A DNA stretch of 6,987 nt from assembly GCA_003354055.1 (NCBI GenBank), contig PIVQ01000377.1:1-6987 (forward strand). Reading direction: 5' to 3'. Below the pieces are notes generated by a model, which searched no databases, was not told where the DNA came from, and saw only the letters and a program-made list of their open reading frames with translations. This document shows, piece by piece, positions 1 through 6,363 of this stretch. The translations under genes were made by a program, and so were the position numbers. The stretch comes from Desulfobacteraceae bacterium. GTDB taxonomy: Bacteria > Desulfobacterota > Desulfobacteria > Desulfobacterales > Desulfobacteraceae. Numbering within the stretch: the stretch's first letter is position 1; every line of letters begins with the position of its first letter.

Positions 1-403
1 GAAGGTCTGAGGGATGCCAGACAGCGGGGAAACCCTGAAGCCCGGGCACCCGTATCTGTGACAGGCGCTCCAGATCCATGACCGATATCACACCGTCCAT
101 GGCAGCGATCGTTGTCCTAACCTGTTTCAATCCCTGCCTGAGTGCGGGATCCGAGATCTTCATTTTATGGGAAAATGCCAGGAGAATATAGTCATCCCTG
201 CCAAATGATTTTACAAAAGCTTCGTGGGACCGAGCTGATTCGGAAGTTTGGCGGTCAAAGGCCACACCGGAATTGTCCGGCCGGACCCGGGATGCAAATC
301 CTGCCATGACCAGGGTGGCCATAATCAGGGTTATAATAAGAGCCTTTCCCGGTTTGGCCAGGGCTTTGGCCAAACCGGGAAAGGAAATAAGTATAGAACG
401 CAC
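1..403 (-). CDS. RND-superfamily exporter, MMPL / COG1033-like, N-terminal part
   Basis: This is the first 134 codons of a gene that runs off the left edge. Residues about 21-38 form a hydrophobic first membrane helix, preceded by a basic amphipathic stretch with Lys13, Lys17 and Lys20. Then comes VRPDNSG, followed by a soluble segment with SFGRDDYILLAF and, further on, MDGVISVMDLERL. This order (TM1, 'vr-DNS', 'FG-dd-yil', 'GV-sV-dl') is the N-terminus of the single-chain RND exporters of the MMPL/COG1033 type, which move lipids or other hydrophobic molecules. The substrate here is unknown. The chosen start is GTG at 403-401, six bases after the stop of the outer-membrane factor gene and in the same frame. 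No clear Shine-Dalgarno is visible, so translation is probably coupled. TTG at 373-371 is an alternative. The ATG at 322-320 would cut TM1 to about ten residues and is unlikely. It is distinct from the AcrB-type pump upstream. Family call is good; start is uncertain. Confidence 0.8.
   Translation of the reverse strand, partial: MRSILISFPGLAKALAKPGKALIITLIMATLVMAGFASRVRPDNSGVAFDRQTSESARSHEAFVKSFGRDDYILLAFSHKMKISDPALRQGLKQVRTTIAAMDGVISVMDLERLSQIRVPGLQGFPAVWHPSDL
343..384 (-). repeat. 18-bp perfect palindrome inside the start of the MMPL-type exporter gene
   Basis: The arms at 343-360 and 367-384 are perfect reverse complements (CCTTTCCCGGTTTGGCCA on the plus strand), with a six-base loop. The palindrome covers codons 7-21 of the exporter reading and encodes the near-symmetric peptide FPGLAK-ALAKPGK. 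On the minus strand it is followed by CTCTTATTAT, which is T-rich but not a clean U-run. It could act as an attenuator or weak terminator between the outer-membrane factor and the exporter, or as a translational or mRNA-stability element. The palindrome is directly seen; its function is inferred. Confidence 0.75.
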
Positions 404-409
404 TTTGAA

Positions 410-1837
410 TTATTCAGCAGGCGGGGCCGCTTGCGTTTTTGACCCCATATCTGCCTCACTCACCCAACCGCCGCCAAGGGCTTTGTATAATTTCACATAG
501 GCTTTGAAAAAGAGCTGGTTGGTCTCTGAATATTCCAGTTCGGCTGAGAACAGGGTCCGTTCGGAATCCAATACCTCAAGATAGGAACTGACTCCTTTAT
601 CATACCGTTCAAAGGAGAGATGGGCGGCATTTTTCGCAGCAGCGACTTTCCGCCGGTTCGCCTCCTTTTCCCGGTTGTAGGTATCCACCTCCACAAGGGC
701 GTCTTCCACCTCTCCAAAGGCGGACAATACCGCATTTTCGTAATCGAACAATGCCTGACGGGTCTGTTCCTCTGCGATCTCCACCTGGCGTTTGCTTTTG
801 CCATAGTCGAACAAGGGGCCTAAAAGACCTACCCCGATATTCCAGATCCCGCCATTGTTTGTGATATTGGCCAACTCACTGGAGGCCAACCCTAAACTTG
901 CCGTCAGGCTGATGGCAGGAAACCTTTGGGCAACGGCCACACCGATCTGCTCATTGCTGGCGTGGAGCAGGGCCAGAGACTGCTGAATCTCGGGACGCCG
1001 CTCCAGAAGGGTCGAGGGCATGGCAGAGGGGATAAACGGCGGCTGTGACTGGGCATCCAGAGTTTCCCCGGTCTGAACCACCTGGGGCAACTGGCCCAAC
1101 AGCAGGTTAAGCACATGCTCGGTCTTGGCAATCAACCGCTGGTACTGAGGAATGGCACCAGCTGCGATCTCTTTTTGAATCTGGGCCTGGTTCAGATCGA
1201 TTTCAGGAATTATCCCCTTGTCAAACCGCTGCTGGATGATGTTCAGACTCTCCATCCGGGATTGCAGAGTTTCTTTTGACATCCCCAGCCGATGGCGGTA
1301 ATCCAGCAGCTGGTAATAGGCAGAAGCCACATCGGCAATCAAACTGATCTGTACAGTTCGAACCCCGAATTCCGATGCCAAAATCTCTGCCTGGGCTGCA
1401 GCGGTAGAGCGTTTGAACTTTCCCCAAAAGTCCAGTTCCCATGAGAGCATGGGGGAAATGTAAACATTGGTACTTTCGGTTCTGGACCTGGCGCCTGAAT
1501 AGTTCCAGGCCGATCCGCCGGCACCAATATCGACGGAGGGAAACTGGTCTGCTCTGGTAAACCCGTAAGAGGCCCTTGCCTCTTCAATACGGCTCATCGC
1601 GATTTTAAGTTCCCTGTTGTTGTTCAGGGCAACGGAGACCAGTTCATGGAGAACAGGGTCTTCAAACAACTCCCACCATTTCAGATCTTCCACTGCGCTG
1701 GTATCCTCGGTTGTAAACCTGAAGACATCAGGGGTTTTTACTTCAGGCGGGACAAAATCAGGTCCCACGGCCTTGCATCCCTGGAAAAGCAGCAGAATGC
1801 CAAGGAGGGCTGCAATAATTGAACTTTTCTTTATCAT
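410..1837 (-). CDS. Outer-membrane factor lipoprotein of RND efflux pump (NodT/OprM family)
   Basis: The 475-residue protein has the usual length for an OprM/NodT-type channel, which trimerises as an outer-membrane beta-barrel with a periplasmic alpha-helical tunnel and is the exit duct of the tripartite pump. A lipoprotein signal ends at LFQG-Cys21. Lys22 at +2 is compatible with outer-membrane sorting, though Phe at -3 of the lipobox is slightly atypical. Family landmarks are GPDFVPP (25-31), WWELFEDP (54-61), SWELDFWGK (132-140), the repeat-boundary LLERRPEI (277-284), RFPAISLTASLG (305-316), the second-repeat helix YDKGVSSYLEVLDSE (412-426) and a terminal LYKALGGGW (450-458). The two OEP repeats are complete. 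ATG overlaps the RND stop as ATGA and is preceded by AAGGAAGGTGAAGAT, a good Shine-Dalgarno lying inside the RND gene. The C-terminal tail after GGGW is short and Ala/Pro-rich. Confidence 0.95.
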   Translation of the reverse strand: MIKKSSIIAALLGILLLFQGCKAVGPDFVPPEVKTPDVFRFTTEDTSAVEDLKWWELFEDPVLHELVSVALNNNRELKIAMSRIEEARASYGFTRADQFPSVDIGAGGSAWNYSGARSRTESTNVYISPMLSWELDFWGKFKRSTAAAQAEILASEFGVRTVQISLIADVASAYYQLLDYRHRLGMSKETLQSRMESLNIIQQRFDKGIIPEIDLNQAQIQKEIAAGAIPQYQRLIAKTEHVLNLLLGQLPQVVQTGETLDAQSQPPFIPSAMPSTLLERRPEIQQSLALLHASNEQIGVAVAQRFPAISLTASLGLASSELANITNNGGIWNIGVGLLGPLFDYGKSKRQVEIAEEQTRQALFDYENAVLSAFGEVEDALVEVDTYNREKEANRRKVAAAKNAAHLSFERYDKGVSSYLEVLDSERTLFSAELEYSETNQLFFKAYVKLYKALGGGWVSEADMGSKTQAAPPAE

Positions 1838-4800
1838 ATCTTCACCTTCCTTTGTTCCTGATCACGTTTTTTCTCATACCGGCCAAGCTTGCCGACAAGC
1901 ACAAAGAGCATGGGATAGAAAAAGACTCCCAGCACTGTGGCCAGCGTCATTCCCCCCAGCAGCGCCATGCCCATGACCTTCCGTGCCTCGGCCCCGGCAC
2001 CCGTGGCGATAACCAGGGGCAGAATACCTAGAATAAAGGAAAAGGCGGTCATCAGAATGGGCCGGAATCTCATCTTGGCGGATTCAATTGCCGCATCATA
2101 TAGGCTGAGCCCCTCTTTGAACTTGATGTTGGCGAACTCAACAATGAGGATGGCATTTTTAGCAGCCATACCAATGAGCATTACCAGTGAAATCTGGGCA
2201 AAGGTATTGTTCTCATAGCTTAAATCATAAAACCTTGCCAGGTAGACCAGGCCCATGGCACCGAACATGGCAAAGGGTGTCCCTAAAAGAATACTGAAGG
2301 GCAAAGACCAGCTTTCATACTGAGCGGCCAGGATGAGGAAGACAAAAAGCATGGAAAAGACAAACACAATGGCACCGGATCCGGATGCTTTTTTCTCCTG
2401 ATAGGACATATTATTCCAGGAATAGGTCATGTCCTCGGGCAAGACCTGGGCTGCCACCTCTTCCAGGGCAGCCATGGCCTGGGCAGAGGTGTAGCCTTCG
2501 GCTGCACCGCCGGAGACTTCGGCTGATCTAAACAGGTTGAACCGGTTGGTATAATCCGGCCCAAACACCTCTTTAACCTTGACAAAGGCTGACAGGGGCA
2601 CACTCTTGCCTTCCCTGTTTTTAAGGAAAAACAGGTTAATCTGCCGGGCATTGCGCCGATATTCCGGCTCCGCCTGGATATAGGCCCTATACAACCGGCC
2701 GAACCGGTTGAAATCGTTGACATAGGCCCCGCCTAAAAAGGCACCGATAGTGGTGTACATATCTTCCAGGGAAATACCCGCTTTCAGTGCCTTGTCACGG
2801 TTTACTTCTATAAGTCTCTGGGCTACGGTCGGCCTGAAGGTGGAAAATGCGGAACCGATTTCAGGCCGTTTCTGGGCCTCCCTGATAAAATTGGCAGCCT
2901 GGTGCCCCAGATAATCCGGGGTATTGCCCGCCCGGTCCTGGAGCATAATGGTAAATCCGGAACCGGAACCCAGCCCAGGGATGGCAGGTGGGCCAAAGGC
3001 AAATACCTGTGCCTCGTTGACCTCAGCGAAAAAATCCCGGTTCAGGGCATTAACGACCTCCGTGGCTGTTCTCTGCCGGTCCCCCCACTCTTTAAGTGAG
3101 ATAAATAAAAAACCGGAATTGGTGCCCATGGAACCGGACAGCATGCTGTACCCGGTGGCCGAGGTGATAAAAGCCACTTCCTCATGGCGTTCGATTATGG
3201 ATTCCACCTTTTTGGCCACGGCATCTGTCCGCTGAAGAGAGGCTGCGTCAGGCAGCTGAATATTTACAAACAGATACCCCATGTCCTCCGCCGGCACGAA
3301 TCCGCCGGGCAGAAGCTTTCCCACAATTCCGGTACCGCAGGTGATGGCAACGATGAAAATAAGCCCAAGTACAATTTTCCGGGCCACCATCTTGGTGACC
3401 CCCATATAGACGTTGGTGGACAGGTCAAACACTTTATTGAATGCGGAAAAAAACCACCCCAACGGCCCCCTGTATGGTTTGGGCGCCTTGAGAATCAGGC
3501 CGCACAGCGCAGGGCTCAAGGTCAGGGCGTTGATGGAAGAAAAGCAGACCGACACCACAATGGTCAGGGCAAACTGCTGATAGAGGCGGCCTGTGATTCC
3601 TCCCATGACGGCAACGGGTAAGAATACAGCCACCAGCACCAGAGTCGTTGCAATAACAGGTGCGGTCACCTCTTTCATGGCGGCGATGGTGGCCTCTTTG
3701 GATTCCATGCCCTTGGCAATATTAACCTGGACCGCCTCCACCACCACGATGGCATCATCCACCACAATACCTATGGCCAGGACAAGTCCCAGCAAAGAGA
3801 GGGTGTTCACTGTGAAACCCATCAGAGGGAAGGCAATAAAGGCCCCCAGCAGGGAAACCGGAATGGCTATGGTGGGGATCAGAGTGGCCCGCCAGTCCTG
3901 AATAAAGATAAAAACCACCAGAACCACCAGTCCCAGGGCAATGAACAGGGTTTCAATAATTTCCTCAATCCCCTTGGTAATGGGCAGGGTGGCATCCATG
4001 GACACATCGTATCGGATACCTTTGGGAAATGATTTGGACAACTCCGCCATGGAGGCCTTTATATCCTCGGCCAGCTGTACCGCATTGGACCCGGGTGCCT
4101 GGTACAGGGAAATGATGGCGCACTCTTTTTTGTTGAGGCGGCTGAACATATTGTAGGATTCAACGCCCAGCTCAACCCGTGCAATATCTTTTATTTTCAC
4201 CTGGGCACCGATTTCCGTGGTCCGGATTACGATTTCGCCGAACTCTTTTTCAGACTGGAGACGGTCCGGCAGCCGCACCGTGTAGGTAAACTCCGTCCCT
4301 GGCGGGGCCGGTTCCGCCCCGAATTTGCCGCCGGGTACAATTATGTTCTGCTCCCGGATGGCTGAAATGATTTCAGGTACGGTCATACTCAGCTGGGCCA
4401 GACGGTCCGGCTTGATCCAGATCCGCATGGAATAGTCGGAGGCCCCGAGCACATCCACCCGGCCGATACCTTTGGTCCGGGCCAGGGCATCCTTGAGATT
4501 TATCAGGGCGTAGTTGTTTAAAAAGATCTGGTCATAATTCCCCGTGGGATCGGTAAGGGACACCAGCATGAGAATACTGGACAATGACTTTACCGTGCTC
4601 ACGCCCATACGCTTGACCTCTTCGGGCAGCATGGCCGTTGCGGCTGCGACCCGGTTCTGGGTAAAGACAGTGTTCATATCCGGGTCCGTACCGATCTCAA
4701 AGGAGACGCTGAGACTCATGGTACCGTCATTGGCATTGGTAGATTTCATATAGATCATGTTGTCCACCCCGTTGATCTGCTGTTCCAGGGGGGTGGCCAC

Positions 4801-4980
4801 GGACTGCTCTACATTAATTGCATTGGCTCCTGTGTAAGAGGCGCTGACCTGGACGTTAGGCGGGGTGATATCCGGATACTGCTCCGTGGGCAGGGTTAAA
4901 AGGGACATGGTGCCCACAATAACCGTGATGATGGCGATAACCATGGCGACGATGGGCCGCCTGACAAAAAAGGCTCCCAT
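1834..4980 (-). CDS. AcrB-type RND multidrug efflux pump, inner-membrane subunit (HAE1 family)
   Basis: The 1048 residues match the roughly 1030-1050 typical of HAE1 pumps, which trimerise in the inner membrane and use the proton gradient to export drugs or other amphiphiles from periplasm and membrane. TM1 is at about 9-28 after FFVRRP, and is followed by the large periplasmic loop (about 30-335). TM2-6 span about 340-495, TM7 about 537-556, the second periplasmic loop about 557-865 and TM8-12 about 870-1030. Proton-relay residues are present: Asp408-Asp409 in GIVVDDA (TM4), Lys941 in GMAAKNA (TM10), and Arg971/Arg973 with Thr978 in TM11. Other signatures are LPTEQYPDI (30-38), GNxNTVF-like 'DMNTVFTQNRV' (101-111), LLPGGFVPAEDMG (556-568) and SLKEWGDR (628-635). 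The switch loop has Tyr611 and Met613 where AcrB has two Phe, so substrate choice may differ; this alignment was made by eye. The start overlaps the adaptor stop (TAATG), with GGAAG about seven bases upstream. The substrate cannot be told from sequence. Confidence 0.96.
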   Translation of the reverse strand: MGAFFVRRPIVAMVIAIITVIVGTMSLLTLPTEQYPDITPPNVQVSASYTGANAINVEQSVATPLEQQINGVDNMIYMKSTNANDGTMSLSVSFEIGTDPDMNTVFTQNRVAAATAMLPEEVKRMGVSTVKSLSSILMLVSLTDPTGNYDQIFLNNYALINLKDALARTKGIGRVDVLGASDYSMRIWIKPDRLAQLSMTVPEIISAIREQNIIVPGGKFGAEPAPPGTEFTYTVRLPDRLQSEKEFGEIVIRTTEIGAQVKIKDIARVELGVESYNMFSRLNKKECAIISLYQAPGSNAVQLAEDIKASMAELSKSFPKGIRYDVSMDATLPITKGIEEIIETLFIALGLVVLVVFIFIQDWRATLIPTIAIPVSLLGAFIAFPLMGFTVNTLSLLGLVLAIGIVVDDAIVVVEAVQVNIAKGMESKEATIAAMKEVTAPVIATTLVLVAVFLPVAVMGGITGRLYQQFALTIVVSVCFSSINALTLSPALCGLILKAPKPYRGPLGWFFSAFNKVFDLSTNVYMGVTKMVARKIVLGLIFIVAITCGTGIVGKLLPGGFVPAEDMGYLFVNIQLPDAASLQRTDAVAKKVESIIERHEEVAFITSATGYSMLSGSMGTNSGFLFISLKEWGDRQRTATEVVNALNRDFFAEVNEAQVFAFGPPAIPGLGSGSGFTIMLQDRAGNTPDYLGHQAANFIREAQKRPEIGSAFSTFRPTVAQRLIEVNRDKALKAGISLEDMYTTIGAFLGGAYVNDFNRFGRLYRAYIQAEPEYRRNARQINLFFLKNREGKSVPLSAFVKVKEVFGPDYTNRFNLFRSAEVSGGAAEGYTSAQAMAALEEVAAQVLPEDMTYSWNNMSYQEKKASGSGAIVFVFSMLFVFLILAAQYESWSLPFSILLGTPFAMFGAMGLVYLARFYDLSYENNTFAQISLVMLIGMAAKNAILIVEFANIKFKEGLSLYDAAIESAKMRFRPILMTAFSFILGILPLVIATGAGAEARKVMGMALLGGMTLATVLGVFFYPMLFVLVGKLGRYEKKRDQEQRKVKI

Positions 4981-6152
4981 TAGTCTTCTTCCTGTGTTAT
5001 GCGTTCCACCTCGGTGACCTTAGGAGCCACTTTGGTTCCGTCGCCCACCTTCTGCAGGCCTTCGTAGATGATTTTCTCACCCGGTTTCAATCCCTCTGTC
5101 ACCAGCCAGAAATTATCAATGGTGGGCCCCAGTGTCACAGGACGCTCGTGGACCATATTCTGATCATCCACAACAAAGACGCGCTTTCTTCCCTGGAGGT
5201 CGCTGACACTGCGCTGGGGAATCAAAATCCCGCCCTTCACATTGTCGACCCTGGACTTGATCTTGGCAAACTGCCCCGGCCGAATCAGATTCTTCGGGTT
5301 GGGAAATGAGACCTGGACCAGTATGGCCCCGGTGGTGGGATCGATCTTTCTGTCTAAAAAATTGGGCGTACCTTTATGGGAGTACATCTGACCATCCGCC
5401 AGGATAAGCCGGATATCTGATTCCTGGTCATCTTCTTTGATCGCCTCGATCCCAACCTCGGCCATATGCCGGGCATACCCCAGATACTGGGTCTCAGTCA
5501 GGAAAAATTCAACTAACACCGAGTCTGTATTGGAGACCATATTCAGAATTACGGGGTTCGGATCACGTCCAACAAAATCCCCGACTTTTGCCTCGGTTTT
5601 ACCGATGATGCCGCTGATGGGGGAATATATCCGGGTATATCCCATCTGGATTTCAGCTGCTCTGACATTGGCCTGGGCAGCCTCCATAGAAGCCTGGGCA
5701 GCGTCATAAGACGCCACAGCCCCGTCCAGATCACTCTGGGAAATGGCCTTTTGCTCTGCCAGGGGACGATACCTATCCAGGTCCCGTTTGGCCTTTACCA
5801 GCATGGTATTGGCCTCGGCCAGCAGCCCCTTCTTAGAGGCCACTTCAGCCTCAAATTGCTGGCTTTCAATGATATAGAGCAGGTCTCCGGCCTTAACTTT
5901 GGAGCCTTCTTTAAAATGGATACCCTTTAAAAAGCCTTCCACACGGGCCCGGATGGCAATATCTTTGGCCCCGTAAGTTTGGCCCACAAAGGTTAAATAT
6001 ATGGGCACATCTTCGGCCCGGGTTTCATAAACCGACACTTCTGGCGGCGGCGGGGCCTGCGGTGCTTTTTTTTCTGCCTTGTCACAGGCTGAAACCAATA
6101 TAAAAAGGAATACTACAAGGGAAAAAACAGTGATTTTATGTCTCATTTTCAT
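4980..6152 (-). CDS. Periplasmic adaptor (membrane fusion) lipoprotein of RND efflux pump (AcrA/MexA-like)
   Basis: This 390-residue adaptor bridges the RND pump and the outer-membrane channel. A lipoprotein signal runs to VSA-Cys23, followed by a Pro-rich linker (31-37). Next come the first lipoyl half (about 65-98, ARVEGFLKGIHFKEGSKVKAG), an alpha-hairpin coiled coil (about 100-168), the second lipoyl half (172-195, YTRIYSPISGIIG...VGDFV), a beta-barrel (about 205-300, with DPTTGAILVQVSFPNP and LIRPGQF) and a membrane-proximal domain (about 305-375). The hairpin tip keeps the RLS docking motif as Arg127, Leu131 and Ser138, spaced as in AcrA (128/132/139). Asp24 at +2 would, by the E. coli Lol rule, retain it in the inner membrane. 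The first ATG (6152-6150) directly abuts GAAAAGAG, so the third residue, ATG at 6146-6144 with a six-base spacing, may be the true start. It is the first gene of the pump operon and its stop overlaps the pump start by one base. Confidence 0.95.
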   Translation of the reverse strand: MKMRHKITVFSLVVFLFILVSACDKAEKKAPQAPPPPEVSVYETRAEDVPIYLTFVGQTYGAKDIAIRARVEGFLKGIHFKEGSKVKAGDLLYIIESQQFEAEVASKKGLLAEANTMLVKAKRDLDRYRPLAEQKAISQSDLDGAVASYDAAQASMEAAQANVRAAEIQMGYTRIYSPISGIIGKTEAKVGDFVGRDPNPVILNMVSNTDSVLVEFFLTETQYLGYARHMAEVGIEAIKEDDQESDIRLILADGQMYSHKGTPNFLDRKIDPTTGAILVQVSFPNPKNLIRPGQFAKIKSRVDNVKGGILIPQRSVSDLQGRKRVFVVDDQNMVHERPVTLGPTIDNFWLVTEGLKPGEKIIYEGLQKVGDGTKVAPKVTEVERITQEED

Positions 6153-6160
6153 CTCTTTTC
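6153..6160 (-). promoter_or_regulatory. Shine-Dalgarno-like GAAAAGAG bearing on the adaptor start
   Basis: On the minus strand GAAAAGAG abuts the ATG at 6152 with no spacing. Relative to the in-frame ATG at 6146 it has a normal six-base spacing. This favours the second ATG, giving a 388-residue precursor with the same lipobox. The match to the anti-Shine-Dalgarno is moderate. Confidence 0.45.
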
Positions 6161-6167
6161 ACGTAGG

Positions 6168-6229
6168 CGTCAATGGTCTGGAACTATTGTTATTATGGAT
6201 GTCGATTAGCTCAGCATATACCATTGACG
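6168..6229. repeat. Perfect 10-bp inverted repeat with 42-bp spacer in the pump operon leader
   Basis: CGTCAATGGT at 6168-6177 and ACCATTGACG at 6220-6229 are exact reverse complements. Their centres are 52 bp apart, close to five helical turns. The right arm also sits in a smaller dyad, CCAT-tgacg-ATGG (6221-6233). The pair lies in the only plausible control region for the efflux operon. It could be two half-operators for a looping repressor, or the two sides of a leader RNA stem ending about 15 bases before the adaptor start. The repeat is seen; the role is inferred. Confidence 0.5.
6192..6220 (-). promoter_or_regulatory. Weak candidate promoter for the efflux operon
   Basis: On the minus strand CATAAT (6197-6192) matches the -10 consensus at five of six positions. 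At 17 bp spacing the -35 would be TATATG (6220-6215), which is a poor match. If used, the arms of the inverted repeat would lie just upstream of the -35 and just downstream of the transcription start. Another -10-like TATAAA lies at 6253-6248 without a good -35. The region must hold the operon promoter, but the exact site is not decided by sequence. Confidence 0.25.
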
Positions 6230-6281
6230 ATGGATTTAAAACCATTTTTTATAGAGGGATTAGGGGAGGAAGGATACTGAG

Positions 6282-6342
6282 AAAAAAAGAATTCAGCCGG
6301 CAGGTCTCATCCGTTTGTCCCACACGGAACCAGACCTGCCGG
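6282..6342 (-). terminator. Rho-independent-type terminator after the split-Soret cytochrome gene
   Basis: The stem arms at 6332-6342 and 6297-6307 are perfectly complementary over 11 bp (CCGGCAGGTCT / AGACCTGCCGG). A further inner pairing CCGT/ACGG is possible. On the minus strand the hairpin is followed, after CTGAATTC, by a run of seven T (6288-6282). The eight-base gap between stem and T-run is longer than ideal. It begins 21 bases after the cytochrome stop codon and separates that gene from the efflux operon. Confidence 0.75.
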
Positions 6343-6363
6343 TTTCACTCATTTTATTTATTT

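Noticed and set aside
343..384. The palindrome as a plain intergenic terminator ending the efflux operon
   Set aside because: An open frame with convincing RND-superfamily similarity runs through it from GTG 403. Starting after it, at ATG 322, would destroy the first membrane helix, and there is no clean U-run. An attenuator role remains possible.
3184..3621. Plus-strand open frame of 145 codons inside the RND gene
   Set aside because: It is the complement of a strongly conserved AcrB-type coding region, with low-complexity, His/Gln-rich content typical of shadow frames.
6224..6253. Plus-strand promoter TTGACG-N18-TTTATA pointing into the cytochrome gene
   Set aside because: The boxes are fair, but there is no plus-strand gene downstream, and the -35 coincides with the inverted-repeat arm. 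An antisense transcript cannot be supported from sequence alone.
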